NCBI GenBank assembly: GCA_003255025.1
Contig: QANY01008582.1
Coordinates: 248,001 to 312,000, forward strand
Source of the DNA: Datisca glomerata
Taxonomy: Eukaryota > Streptophyta > Magnoliopsida > Cucurbitales > Datiscaceae
Direction of reading: 5' to 3'
Length of the DNA: 64,000 nt
Shown here piece after piece: positions 47,601 through 60,565 of this stretch (position 1 is its first letter; each line of letters opens with the position of its first letter). The translations under genes and the position numbers were made by a program. The notes below the pieces were generated by a model. It saw only the letters and a list, made by a program, of their open reading frames with translations. It searched no databases and had not been told where the DNA came from.

Positions 47601-48080
47601 TGAATATATAGCATGGCAAATAATTGTATTCCATCAACTTGAAATAACTATCATATTAAGAGATAGTTAATATATAATGTCTTTCTCTATATTTATTTAT
47701 ATGAATTTTCATTTTCTCGTTACATAATTATTACAACATGTTTAAGTTATAGAATTTTAACAGAAAAGTTATTATTTATTTAAAAATAAAAATTCTTCGT
47801 ACAATTTTTTTTTGAATTTTATATTGATAGATATTCATTTCTAACTTCATAATATTATAAAACTATTTGATTTTGCTAACAATTTAAAAATAAATTATCA
47901 TTAAATAGATGATATAATTTTATTATATGAATTAAATAAGAAAAAAATAACTAAATTGCATTAAAAAGGCTGTAGAGGATGAAAAGGGAAATCAACAAAA
48001 AATTCTCCTTTTTAAGTCTATTTCAATATGGTAATGATAAGGATAAGGATGTTTCAATTATGCTTCTCAATCTACTATAC
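44656..48080. other. Intergenic AT-rich DNA
   Basis: Long AT-rich stretch. The only less AT-rich part is 45970-46500, which has promoter-like features and a run of 'tagtagtag'. It could encode a short hydrophobic peptide starting MGIIASLANGIHSFLFFYEF at 46444, but nothing supports this as a gene. Confidence 0.4.
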
Positions 48081-48093
48081 TTTATTTTAATTA

Positions 48094-48275
48094 TTAAATT
48101 ACAGAATTAATACTAGTTTTATTTCCTTATTATTGATCATTTATTTAAATTATTTAATTAAATAAGTTAATTTAAGTAATTAGTTTATTAAATTACAGAA
48201 TTAATACTAGTTTTATTTCCTTATTATTGATCATTTATTTAAATTATTTAATTAAATAAGTTAATCTAACTAATT
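48094..48275. repeat. 94-bp tandem duplication
   Basis: The block starting 'ttaaattacagaattaatac' at 48094 repeats at 48188 almost without change, through 'ccttattattgatcatttat' and 'taattaaataagttaat'. Noncoding. Confidence 0.92.
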
Positions 48276-48279
48276 AATT

Positions 48280-51200
48280 TTAAAATAAAAATCATTTTCA
48301 ATTCTTACTAATTATTCATTTACTTATTAGTTATTACTAATTTAATCTAATTAGTAAGTAAAGTAAAATATTTTAACTAAAAATTACTAATTTATTTAAA
48401 TAAAAGTATTTTATTAGGTAATAAAAAAATATTTTAATTAGTCAATTAAATCATTACTTTAATTCTACCAATTGATTTTAATTAGTAAATTAGAAAATGA
48501 ATTATTTGAATCAATACTGATTTATTTTAAATGTAAATTTTATACAAATATTGTATAAATTGATTATAAAATGTGAATCATAATTTATTTTGTAATTGGG
48601 TATTCGATAAATGAATATTACTATTTTAATCCTTGACTGTTCATAGACACATCAATTGACATTAAAATGATTTTCAATTATAATTTCTGACAGTTAATTA
48701 AGCAAATCAACAAAAAAAGTCCTTTAAAATCCAGTACTGTTTCGAAAACTCACTATAAGAGTGAACTATTCTATTCACTTTAGGATTTGTATGTAGGGTA
48801 TAGTTTTTTGTTTTGATTGGTTACAAGAGAATTCTAAAGAAAGAGAAAATACAACAACAACAAAACAGTAATATAGCTAAGAGGAGGGAACATGCATAAA
48901 TTAAAATAATGTCTAAAAACATCTAACCTGTAAGAGTATGCATGAACCTGACCAAAGAGGCACTTTTAAAGGAACAAAAAAGATTATTAAATGATATAAT
49001 TATTTTCTAGGCCTTAGGTATGGACTTTGTTGCCGTCCCATGACTAGCCCTTTTCACTCCAATATATGTTGGTCGTCTTTCAATGAATTTAGTATTGTTG
49101 GTATCATTAGTATTTTAATTATTTCTGTTGTTGAATAGAAGATTTCTACTCTATTATTGGTCAAACCTTTTCTTTTCTATTTTTAAATTTAATTCCATGT
49201 TCTCTCCTCTAGAGCAGCTGCTCAAAGAGTAGGTTTGCATTTCAATATTTTTGTAAGAGATTATATAATCAAAAAACAGAAGGATAAATTATGTAATGAA
49301 TTCTCCTATATGTTTAGCAACAAATAATTTGTTAACGAATTTCAAAATAGGAGTAAAGTAAAATTTAAAATAGTTTAATGTTAATATGCACCATTGAAAT
49401 GCTTGAGGTTTTCCCCTCAAAGAGTCTAACTACCAAATTAACATGCATGTAAGTGTGTTACAAAGTGGACTTGAGAGGAGTTTTTTAGTAGGGATGTGCA
49501 CGGTTCGGTTCGGTCAGTTAATATCTAAATTTTAATTGAACTGGTTTGATCAATTCTCTAATGTCCTGGATAAAACTGAATTGTATCACATCAAAAGAAC
49601 TAAACTAACTGATCCAAAGTGATTGGTTTGGTTCAGTCTGTTGTAATCGGTTCCATCATTAGCCCTTGAAATATCTTTCGATCTTAAAGAAACTAGGGTT
49701 TCGCAAGAAACCAATGAAGAAGAAGAATAAGGAAGAACATCAACCATCTTTGTTGAAGAATAACATATTACACTAATATATAACTTTTCCTTTAAAAAAA
49801 GCATATAAAAGAAAATCGATTTTGTTTAGAATTAATGAATTAGACACATGAATGTACCTTATTTATAAAGGGAAAAGCTAATTCTTATAATATAATTTAA
49901 CCCTAACTGGCCAGGACTGTTTGGTATGAGATTTGTAAAATTATCTATATGAATCTTATTAATGTGAATGTGATAAAGGGAATAGATATCTAAATATATA
50001 AGAATACTATGTTTGGTTGTGCAAATAAATCTATTATTTGATTACCATTTTTGTGATGTTAGATTACCATTTTTGTATTAGGAGTATGTGCAAGTGAAAT
50101 TTACTTACTGCTATATTTCAAGGAAAATAAATTAATCACTGAAAATTCAAAAAATCATTTCTAGATAAATTTTAAAAAATACATAAAATAAATTTTATGA
50201 ATGATTATTTATTATATTTTAAACCATTAATAATTTACATTTTCAATCTCCTACATTCCCAAAGGAGTTGGGATGAGGGTATCGGACACCCATCCAAGGG
50301 CATCTAACTTCGGACATGAAAACTCAAATTCACACCCCGAAGATACTCAAAATCAAAACCAAACGACTCATTACGTAAAATGTAGAGTGGAATCAGAATT
50401 TAGCCTTTCGAGAAAGGTAAATTATATTAATCTCTCTCTTATATTTTGTATTTATTACATGTATATGTCTTCTAGTTCTGAAACATACACAAAAACTCTG
50501 TCTAGTCTTTTTTGATTAAACTAGTTAACAAACGTGCGTTGCATTTATGTGATAAAATAAACAAATAATTAAAAATAATGTTTCAAAATGTGAAAAAATA
50601 TTAAGTAATTAGATAGCAAAAAGAAATGATATAGAGTATCGAGTATTTGTAAAAGTTATTTAAATTCCCTTCTAATTACGTATATTTCTAGTGTTTTTAA
50701 TAATATATGTCAACTAATAAATTTTATTTGATTCTTTTTAATATTTTTTTCATGCATCTTATTTTCATTTCACACATTTTATGGTATTTGATCTAAATAA
50801 GTTTAAATCATGCGATTGATTATATAAAAAAGAAGTTTAAAACTCTAAGTCTAATAAATGGAGACATAAAACATAATTAAAAATAAAAATTATATAATTT
50901 GTAATTGAATAATTATCCAAGGCAAAATGTAAATAACATAAAAAGTACGAAAAAAAACTTATTAATTTCTAAAAAAGTTTAGAAAATATTATTCAAAAAA
51001 TAAAAGTTTCATTAATCATTTAATTTAAAAATCGTAACAGTTTTCTTAATATTTAAGAATGAAAATTAAGGAATTTCATATGAAATAGTGAGAGCAATTG
51101 AATTGAATGTTCAAAAATAATTCTTCCTCTCTTAACGCTATTTATATATACCATGATATATAACTAACTACATGACAAGTTTCTTCTCAAATTATATCAC

Positions 51201-51770
51201 TTGTCATTTTTTGTCAGAATCCTCATAATGAAATGTCATTCATCATTTGTCATATTTTTAATCTTATTTTCTTATAAATTATAAATTGTTAATGTGAAAA
51301 CTGTTTTGAGAATACGCCTAAAATCTCTATTATATGTCAGGTTAAATATTAAATGGTTGGGTCGTATATACAGTGTGCATCAATTAGTGGACATATTAAA
51401 TCACTAACGATGAGGGAGTCTTGTCTGATTCTTAATAGTAGAGTGACTGAATCTGAGTGAGTGTCTAGGTGTGTAATTAAGGTAAAATACAAGAGAGGTT
51501 AGTGTAATTCACTAAAAGAAATGAAAATTATGACTTTAGTTTATGACAAATGTTGAACAAGGGATAAAAACCTCGACATATTTATTTAGGAGAAATAATC
51601 AACTACATATAGGCATGACTGAAGACATTGAACGATTTGATATTAAATTATGGAAAGATAAAAATCATGTAGAAGAACTCTTCTACCCGTAAGATTTTTT
51701 TTTTATCAAAATTCCATCCGTAACATGACCCAATAATTATTTGGGTAAGAAAACACGAGTATTCGATGTT
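48280..51770. other. Intergenic AT-rich DNA with 'ggttcggtt' motifs
   Basis: Mostly AT-rich. Around 49494-49660 the 'gatgtgcacggttcggttcg' motif and later 'ttggtttggttcagtc' resemble the ends of the small element at 28181-28638, but a full element with a target duplication could not be set. No gene recognised. Confidence 0.4.
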
Positions 51771-51778
51771 TAATACAC

Positions 51779-52024
51779 TAAGAAAAATGAATAGACTGCG
51801 GAATTTTTTACAAACTATTTTTTTATTAGAGAAGCTGATTGAATTACAGATTTATAGCCTTTTTTAAATAGGCAGTTTTATGAGAGAATAGAAAGAATAA
51901 AATTTGTTATACTAAAAGAGGAATGGAAAATATTCTAAAGAGGTGTGATGCATTAGGAATGATGTGGTGAAAAATGATTGGCCTCTTTGCATGCAGTTTC
52001 TCGTGGATAGTAAAGAGTGTTCAT
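51779..52024 (-). repeat. 3' LTR of the copia element
   Basis: Begins TGAACACTCTTTACT on the minus strand straight after the purine run TTGAGGGGGGTA. It matches the 5' LTR at both ends but lacks about 115-160 bases in the middle. Confidence 0.7.
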
Positions 52025-54967
52025 ACCCCCCTCAAGCGAGATGTTGGTGAACCCACATGGAGATTGTAACAGAATTGAGAGAATAGAACAAGAGACAATG
52101 GTTTAGTGAAGAAGTCAACAACCTGTGAATCGACTGGGACATATCTGACCTTTACAGCTTTAGATAACACCTCTTCTCTGATGAAATACACATCAATTCC
52201 GATGTGTTTGGTTCTAGAGTGACAAATAAGATTTGAGGCAAGAGAGATAATATTTTGACTGTCACACCAAATAAGTGGCGTGCCTGTAATTGGAACTTGA
52301 AGTTCTTTGATAAGAGAGACAAGCCACATCAGGTCAGAAGCAGTAGAAGCCAATAGTCAATACTCAGATTCTGTACTTGACTTTGCCACTATATTTTATT
52401 TCTTGGAGCTCTATGTAAAAGATTAGAGCCCTGAAAAGTTCACTAGTAGACTTGTGATCATTAAATGAACTAGCCCAGTTTACATTGAAACTACAAGATA
52501 AAGCAAGTCTTGAATTTGGTGTGAATTGTACACCAATAAATATAGAGTGCCTTTAAGATATTTAAGGAGCCTTTTGCAGGATTTTTCAATGATTATTTGT
52601 TGGAGCAGAGAGATATTGGCTTACTTTGTTAACAACAAAAGAAAGATCAGGTATTATCATGGTGAAATACCGCAAGGATCCAATAAGGCTTCTTATAGTG
52701 AGGGATTAGAGAAATGGGTGCCATCTGTAATGAGCTTGGTGGAAGGACATAACAGAGTGGGGCTGATTTTGGACTCAAACATGTTATATATGGTAAGTAA
52801 TTCAGTAGCATATTTGGTTTTAATGAGATGCAACCCTGTTGAGGTTCTAGTAGCTTCCCAAGGAAGTGAGCCAAGAGTTTTCAAGGAAAACTTCAGTTGC
52901 AGAAGCTGGATGCTATGAGTACTCAACTTAGCATTGTTACTTGTGACCAAGATATCATTCACATAAATTAAAAGCATGACTATTTGACCATTTGAGTGTT
53001 TGAGAACAAGGAGGAGTTCGATATAGAATTGACAAATCCTCAACTACGAAGTGTAGTTTTGAGCTTTTCAAACTAGGCTCTAGGAGCGTGTTTAAGACCA
53101 CATAGTGTCTTTTAAAGTTTGTAAATATAGTGAGGCTGGTGGGGATCTTTAAAGCCAGGCAGTTGAACCATGAAAACAGTTTCTTAACGTTCTCCATTAA
53201 GAAATGCATTTTTTATCAAGTTGTTAAATGTCCCATCCAAAGAAAGATTAGGTATTGCCATGGTGAAATACGCAAGGATTAGAGAAATGGGTGCCATCTG
53301 TAGTGAGCTTGGTGGAAGGACATAACAGAGTGGGGCTGATTTTGGACTCAAACAAGTTATATTTGGTAAGTAATTCAGTAGCATTTTTTATTTTAGTGAG
53401 ATGCAACCCTAATGGGGTTCTAATAGCTTCCTAAGGAAGTGAACCAAGAGCTTTCAAGGAAAACTTCAACTGCGGAAGCTGAATGATATGAGTACTCAAC
53501 TTAGCATTGTTACTTGTGACCAAGATATCATTCACATAAATTAGAAGCATGACTATTTGACCATTTGAGTGTTTGAGAACAAGGAGGAGTTCGATATAGA
53601 ATTGACAAATCCTCAACTACGAAGTGTAGTTTTGAGCTTTTCAAACTAGGCTCTAGTAGCGTGTTTAAGACCATAGAGTGTCTTTTAAAGTTTGTAAATA
53701 TGGTGAGGGTGGTGGGGATCTTTAAAGCCAGGTGGTTGAACCGTGAAAATAGTTTCTTAACATTCTCCATTAAGAAATGCATTTTTTTATCAAGTTGTTG
53801 AATGTCCCATCCAAAAGTCACTGCTAGGATAAGAATCACTTTGATGGTGCAAGGTTTTACTACTGGACTGAATGTGTCAAAGTAGTCAATGGTTGAAACC
53901 GTTTGGCTATTAGTCTAGCCTTGTGCTTTTGAAGTGAACCATCAGAGTTGTACTTAGTCTTGAAAACTCACTTATTTGAAACAACTTTCATGTCACAAGT
54001 TGGAGGAACCAAACTCCATGCATTATTTTTTGTTAGAGCATAGATGTTAGCTGCCATGACAGCTTTCAAGTGAGGGAGTTGTTGTGCCTCATATGTTAAG
54101 CTTAGATCCAAAGAATGACTAAGTATAGAATCAAACAATTCACGCTTGAGATTGCTTGTTTTGGACCTAGTGAGCATAGGATGAACAAAAGTAATAAAAG
54201 GGGAAATGAGGGAAATGATGGGGAAGAGGAAGTAGGGGAGCTAAAGGGAACTACATGAGCGTGGCAACAGAATAAGAGGGAGTGAGGGAAGCAAGAAAAT
54301 GAGGTATACCTACAAACTGATCATTGTGTGTTCCTTGTTGAGGAGAATAGAAAGAAGAAGAATGTCTTGTTGTAGTGTCATAGAAGATGGATTAAGCATG
54401 CAAAGGATGCATAGAGAGAGTACCCTATAAAGGAAGAGGCAAAGAGAACATAAACAATTGTATTGGAGGTGTAAATTACTGACATGATGTAGTGTTTGAA
54501 GAAGTCAGTGCATTGTAGGGAAATTTAGGTTCATTGAAAATCACACTTTTAGAGTTGGTTACAAACCTTAGAAAAGATTAGACAAGTTGTTAAGAAAACA
54601 GAAGAACATGTGGTGATCTATCATGTAAAATAGTTGTGAAAAGTGAGTTAATGATGTAAGCAGAAGTAGAAAAGACTTCCCATAAAAAAGGTAAATGTAA
54701 TTTGTCTTCTGGAAGAAGGGAGTGACCTTTTTTAACTATATCTTTTTTTCATTTCAACTTTGCCACCATGTTGGTGGGTGTGTGAGAAAGGATGTCGAAA
54801 CATTACTCCTAATTTTGCAACTAAGGTTAATAATTTTCTGTATTCACCACCTAATAAGTATTATGGTATTTTAGTTTATGGTTAAATTTTCTAGTGATGT
54901 AAGTATTGAAGTTAAGAAAGATGATGTATTCTTCAGATTTGGATTTTAATGGAAAAGTTCAAGTAAA
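52021..54967 (-). pseudogene. Copia pol: integrase end, RT and RNase H, broken
   Basis: On the minus strand: integrase continuation just below 54967 (TFPLKSKSEEYIIF), the integrase-RT link (MLTRSKTSNLKRELFD; MAANIYALTKNNAWSLVPP at about 54177-53968), RT blocks (KKMHFLMENVKKLFSR, VMLLIYVNDILVTSNNAKLS with the YVDD-equivalent YVND, LKFSLKTLGSLPW), then RNase H (MASTASDLMWLVSLIKELQ, LIWCDSQNIISLASN, HSRTKHIGIDVYFIREEVL, RYVPVDSQVVDFFTKPLS). A 573-base piece of the RT region is tandemly duplicated. Stops, frameshifts and the duplication prevent any full polyprotein. Confidence 0.85.
52638..53815. repeat. Tandem duplication within the copia RT region (573-bp period)
   Basis: The segment from about 52638 is repeated from about 53241. 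Matching marks include 'ggattagagaaatgggtgcc' at 52703 and 53276, and 'attacttgtgaccaagatat'-type blocks further on. Identity is around 93-95%. As a result the YVND motif occurs twice on the minus strand. Confidence 0.9.
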
Positions 54968-55254
54968 CACTACTACAAAATTATGTTTAGATGACAGTAG
55001 AGTATTAGCTTCTATGACAGCTCTCTTAAACTTGTCATCTAAAAAATAGTTCTAGAGTGTAAAAAACTGATTTAAGCTAAAATGACGGGTTTTACTTAAC
55101 CTGTCATAATAAGTTTACCTATTATGACAGTGGAAAAATAAGTTGTCACTACATTATATTGAAAATATTCAATAATTATAAAATTACCACCTTATATGCT
55201 AACCCTAGTTCTCTATCTTTCCATCTTTCACTTTCCAGATATGGGAATAGAAAA

Positions 55255-55585
55255 ACAGGCGATCGAATAAGAGAACCTAGGGTTCTCTCTCTCGCCTCTT
55301 CTTCTCTCTCTCTCTCGCCTCTTCTCTTTTCTCTCTCCATCTTTCTGTGTTTCAACTCGATGAAGAGAAGCAGATGCGGAAGAAGTTCAATGGGTCGGTT
55401 CTTCCCCTCGGCCCTGGTTAAAGAAAGAGGCGATCGAGTAAGAGAACATATGGTTCTTCTCTCGCCTCTTCTCTCCCCCCCTCTCTCTTTCTGTATGTGT
55501 GTGAGTGTGTGTGTTTCAACTTGATTAAGAGAAGCAGATGCGGAAGAAGTTCAATCAATCAGGTTCTTCCCCCAGGCCTGGTCAG
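55255..55585. repeat. CT-rich duplicated leader inside the CACTA element
   Basis: The string 'ggcgatcgaataagagaacc' occurs at about 55258 and, slightly changed, at about 55429. The string 'agaagcagatgcggaagaag' occurs at about 55366 and 55530. The period is about 165-170 bases, so a 5' leader-like piece is duplicated in tandem. No protein is supported. Confidence 0.7.
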
Positions 55586-58439
55586 TTTATTTATCTAGTT
55601 CTATTCTTGCTTTGGCTTTTGTAATTAAGTCGATTGACTTGTTCTACTTAAGTGGATAGACTCTCATTTTATTGAAGATTCTAGCTAGCTTCTATAATGT
55701 GGGGTTATGCATTAGATTATATAATTGCACATATATGTTGGTTTTTTGCATTTTCTTGATAATTTAGCATGTTCATGTGTTCAATACTTTGTACCTTCAA
55801 TTCAATTTGATGTTATATTTGCTGAAATTTAGGTTAGGTCACGGAAAAGAGAACTAGGCTAGTCATGCCAATGTTGTCTCAATTACTCTTGACCATGTAA
55901 TCTTTTAAGATTTATCTAATAAGAAACTATTAGCCTTTTTGTTCAGAGTTTTTAATTTTCTGAAAAATAGTTTCTAGTTAATTTTGTTATATTTATCATG
56001 TCATTCAACATCATTATGCATCTCAATTTTTGCCTGATCCATCTTAGAAATGCATTAGAGATTATATATAAATATTCTAGATTTGTAATTTTGGTATTCT
56101 AAACTGTGAGCATTGAAAATAATCATCAAAATGAGGTTTTGACAATTGGATTATTGGTACTGTAGCTCAAGTGCACTGCTTCGCCATGTTCCTCTTCTTC
56201 TCCTTCTTCTTTTACTCGAATAAGTGATTATTGATTTTGAAATCTTCTCTTTGTAGTCCGTGTGAATAATCATTGGTTGATATTACTTAACGGGGAATGT
56301 TTTTGCACCTGACTCTGCTTTCATCCATTGGGAAATGTGGATGGCTAGACAAGTAGCATTTATGTCCCTTCTCACTTACATATGCTGAAAATGTATAAAG
56401 AATTGACTCTCCCCACCCAAATACCTCAAAAAGAAAAAGAAGGAAAGAGGAAGATGAAACAAACTTGAAACATTAGGGAGATATACATTTGATAAAAAGG
56501 ATAATAAAGAGTCATGTGTTTTGCAGGAAACAAGAAGTCAGTTGTTATGTCGAGGATGGTCACAATTTTTAACTTAAAACTCAACTTCCCGTAGTGTCAT
56601 CTCCTCTCCACTTGTTACTTTAATAGATAGCTACTTGTTGCTGGTTGCTAGTTGTACCTGTACCATTTTAAGTGTCCAGGTTTAATCTACTGGATGATCT
56701 TTCTTTTTGTTCGATCTACTGGGTGATCGATATTGGGAATTTCAAAAGATATGACACCCTAATTAGTGATGAGTTCCATGATAATGATGTTGTAGAAAAG
56801 AGCAATTTTCATGTCAATGGAATTGGACACATGAATTTCAAAATCTGCTTGAGATGATAAATATTATTTCCTGTTTCTTGCATACGATTTTCATGCCTTA
56901 TGTGTTCCATTTGCATCTTATTGGCTTTCTTTTATGTGAATATGATTGGATTTTTCTATTGGAGTCTGCTTGGATTACCGTAACATAACTTTTCTCTATA
57001 CTGAGTTTCTTCTGATTGTTACTGTAGATTATAAAAGATTAAAGAAAACATAATTCAGAAAATTTTCATTTTATGCCGACTTTGAGATTAATGAACCATG
57101 CATTTGCAATATTTTAGTCAATGAAAATGAAGAGTTCTTAAAGAAGGGAAGCTAGTCAGCTCTGATGATTGAATCAAAAGGTCATGCTCTCCATGCTTTT
57201 GTCACCCAGAAGCTTCAGGGTACTTATCTGTTTTGTTGGCTAAGAAACCGTAAGCTCAACAAGCTTATATACAGCTCATGACATTAGCTTTATTTCCCCT
57301 ATTTGGAATAGCATTGCAATGATGAATGTATGAATAAAATAACCATTGTTATGGAATTTATGATTAGAGTATCTAAAGAATGTTTTGATACTTTATTTCC
57401 TTACCAATTAAGGTGAATTAAACATTTAATGTAATTTCCTATTGAATGAGTTTTTTTATTAATAATAGAGCTAAGATCTTTTAGTTCCTCAAAATATGGG
57501 CTTAGGGTTGGTTTTGAGTTTTCTCCTCTCTTTTTGAGCTATTATTATTCACTCTCTGAATTCCCCTATCCCTCATTTTCTCCTATTTCTGTCTAGTTCT
57601 CCCTATTTTTCCATTCTCTTTCATATTCCACTTCTTCTACCTATACTACATCATGCAAGTTTTATTTCTCCCACTCTTAGGAATATTAGTAAGATAGTAT
57701 GCTGGCTACATTTCTAGGGGATTCATTACCAGTGATTTCCTTTTCTCGTGATTGTGGGCATGTATGGTCATTCGAATTTATAACTATTTGGTTGGACTCA
57801 ATGTTTAAGACAGTTTCAAGAGGCTTCAAATTAAGATCAATTATGTGTTATCAGCTAAAATAATGTTGGACTCATGGATATATACTTCATATTGAAGATT
57901 TATTGGTGAATCATTGTGAGTGAGCCTATGTTGTCTATTGGACTCATGCATTTGTTTACCGAAAAAAAAGATATCAGAGTCATTAGAAGTGTCCATGAGA
58001 AATGGTTCTAACTTGGTTTTAACTTCATCCACGGAACAATCTTAAGCACAGTTAACCTGTGATTTTGTCATGATCAAAATCTAATAACGAAAAGTCATTA
58101 TTAGTTTAATTGCGAAAAGGTATAATGTAGCAACACTCTACTTACTAATGTTCTGACTTTTATCATACTGGCATGTACATGTTATGTCTTTTCAATGTCT
58201 GATGGTTATTTCTGTGCATTGCTGTTGCTCCAAAAAAATTTCATCTCTCTCTCTCTCTCTCATGTTCCTTTTGTAATATTTTTGAGAATTCATTTTCCTA
58301 TATTATTGTTCCATTATTTGTTTAGATCATCTCCTTCTTCATTAATTAATCTTATGTGTTTCTTTGATGCTCAATTAGTGCCTCTGGTATTGAATATATT
58401 TTCCTTTCAATGACAGTTTTTTATGAAGAAATGAGACTT

Positions 58440-58690
58440 TCGTGACGGGGATTCCCCGTCATCTAAATACTTTTTGCAGTATCCTATGATGACGGGGATC
58501 CCCCATCATCTAAAGGCATTTCACGACATCCTATGATGACGGAGTTTCCCCGTCATCTTAATGATATTTGTGGCATCCTTTTATGACGGTTTTTGTAAAA
58601 AGAGTAAAGATGACAGCCTGATAGATGATAGTCAGCTAGCCGTCATTATATGATTATAATGACGGGTTTTGACCATCATCTAATCCCATT
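58440..58690. repeat. Subterminal repeat array of the CACTA element
   Basis: Alternating GATGACGGGG and CCCCGTCATC units, many as palindromes ('gacggggattccccgtc'), spaced by about 30-50 bases. In studied CACTA elements, subterminal repeats bind the TNPA-type protein and bring the ends together. Confidence 0.85.
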
Positions 58691-58705
58691 TTTGTAGTAG
58701 TGAAA

Positions 58706-60530
58706 ATGTATAAAATCATCTACAAAGTTAATGTAGTATTTATAGTCATCTGCAGATAAGATAAGGGTAGGTCCTAATATATCTTAATATACTATTTTAA
58801 AAGGAGCAGTAGTTAAAGACTTGGATGATGTAAAATGAGACTAATGAGAGTTACCTAAGGCACAAGGCTCATGGAAAATAAATTACTTGCATTGATATGA
58901 GAGTTAGTTACAAGCCTAGAAACATGATTTAAAAGTGAGGGAGAGGGGTGACCTAGACGATGGTGTCATATAATAGCACTATTCTTGGAATTCAAAGCAA
59001 CGACAAAACAAGAAGGTTTTACTGTAAAGCATTTTTGTTAGGATAGAAGGGGTGGAACTGCGGATACCCTGCATTAGAACCTCTATCGTATTCTTATCCT
59101 TGACAAAGTAAATATTAGAGTTAAATTCAATGATAACAGAATTATCACGTGTAACTGTGAAACACTGATCATCAAATCTTTTGTAAAGAAGGGAACACGG
59201 AGAAGACGATGTAAAGGTAAGAAATTGACTCATTATCTGTGTTTATAAAGGATTTGCCTATGTGAGAAATAAGCATAAACTCACAATTTTCAATTAAGAA
59301 CTTACTTTTACCTTGATAGTCATTCTTTAGAGACACGTTACTAATGTCAAGAGTGATATGAGTGCTTGCATCACAACCCATTTACGAAGAGGGTGCATCA
59401 TCTAAAGGGGGTGAGGATGCAAGATATGCAGCATGTGACTTTTTTATGGTAGTCTGATTAACTACACTAGAGTTTTGGTTTGACAACAATTGAGTCTGTT
59501 GGGTGAAAATTATAATTGAATATGTTATAGCAAGATGAGGCACAATGTCCTCGTTTTCTATAGGTTTGACACATTGGCCATACATCGTTTCTTCCTCTTC
59601 CTCTGCCACGACCTTTGGAGCTGTTAAATCCTTCCTTCAATAGGTTCTAAGAAGAGTATGATTGGTGATATGAATTTCTACTGGGTTGTCTGGAGTAGCA
59701 AACCACTTTTGTTGATGAATTTTGAATGTCAAGTGAAGTCACATTGTTTAATTGCTCAGTTCTCATTTCTTGACTTAGTAACATGTATTGAATCTATTAA
59801 AATGATAGTAAATCACATATGGATGTCAAGTTCACAACAACATGGCCATATTCACTTCCTAAACCTCCTAATATGTAGAGTCGAAGATCCTCATATGTGA
59901 TAATATGTCATGTAGCAGAGAGTTGTTGTCAATAATAGCTTTCATTTCAGTATGTGTTCATTGCTGGTTAGAGCACCATTTCTTATAGCCTGAAGCTAAA
60001 ATATGAGTTGAAGTGTCTTTTTCTTGCCTTTGATTGTGTAGCGAAAATCTATTCCAATTCTCTCCAAAAGTCATAAGAAGTAAAAAAAAAACTCAACTGC
60101 ATCATCAAACATGGCTTTAGTGATGGAAGAGAGAAGCCAGATCATGAGATGTTTGTTACTTCTTCTCTAACTGATGTATGCATGGTTCAAGATAAATGGT
60201 GATTAAGTCATAGGTGATGTTTGGTTCGTGGTAGCTTGGGTTTGAGCATCGTAATTTTTAATAAATTCATCAAGAATGGGGATTAAAACTAATATATAAG
60301 ACTCCAAGTCATAGGCTCTCACAATGGACAAATTCTGTGACTTCTAAATACATAGTTGTTTCTATTAGAACGAAGAAGGCCAGTGCATGTTATTTGAAAG
60401 CATGCTTGGTAATGACAAAGGACTATTTGCGCAACAGAGATGGAGCCTGAAATGTTTTTAGAAGTATAGTTTATTTTTGTTGGTGCAGCTGCAGGGCGTT
60501 GTGGTGGAGTCAATGGCAAAGGCATGATCC
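58706..60530 (-). pseudogene. Copia gag, protease and integrase N-terminal part, broken
   Basis: On the minus strand: a gag start near 60525 (MPLPLTPPQRPAAAPTKINY), gag blocks in shifted frames (RAYDLESYIL, LDEFIKNYDAQTQATT, HLMIWLLSSITKAMFDDAVE), then the protease and linker at about 59350-59230 (ITLDISNVSLKNDYQGKSKF, MLISHIGKSFI) and further on FNSNIYFVKDKNTIEVLMQG. The integrase core ends at the CACTA insertion with DDYKYYINFVDDF. Many stops and shifts. Confidence 0.8.
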
Positions 60531-60543
60531 ATTGATGCAGTTA

Positions 60544-60563
60544 GAAACTGGCTCTGATACCAA
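60544..60563 (-). other. Primer-binding site of the copia element
   Basis: TTGGTATCAGAGCCAGTTTC on the minus strand directly after the 5' LTR. The core TGGTATCAGAGC is the standard plant copia site for initiator tRNA-Met. Confidence 0.9.
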
Positions 60564-60565
60564 CC

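Larger units (their letters stand above)
54968..58702. mobile_element. Non-autonomous CACTA element, 3735 bp, nested in the copia integrase
   Basis: Terminal inverted repeats CACTACTACAAAA (54968) and TTTTTGTAGTAGTG (ending 58702). The 3-bp target duplication AAA lies at 54965-54967 and 58703-58705. Subterminal repeats carry GATGACGG and its complement CCGTCATC, dense at 58440-58680 and sparser, as 'atgacag' and 'gtcatctaa', at 54985-55145. Inside is a CT-rich block with two 'agaagcagatgcggaagaag' copies (about 55365 and 55530), then 2.5 kb of T-rich, intron-like DNA. No transposase gene is present. Confidence 0.93.
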
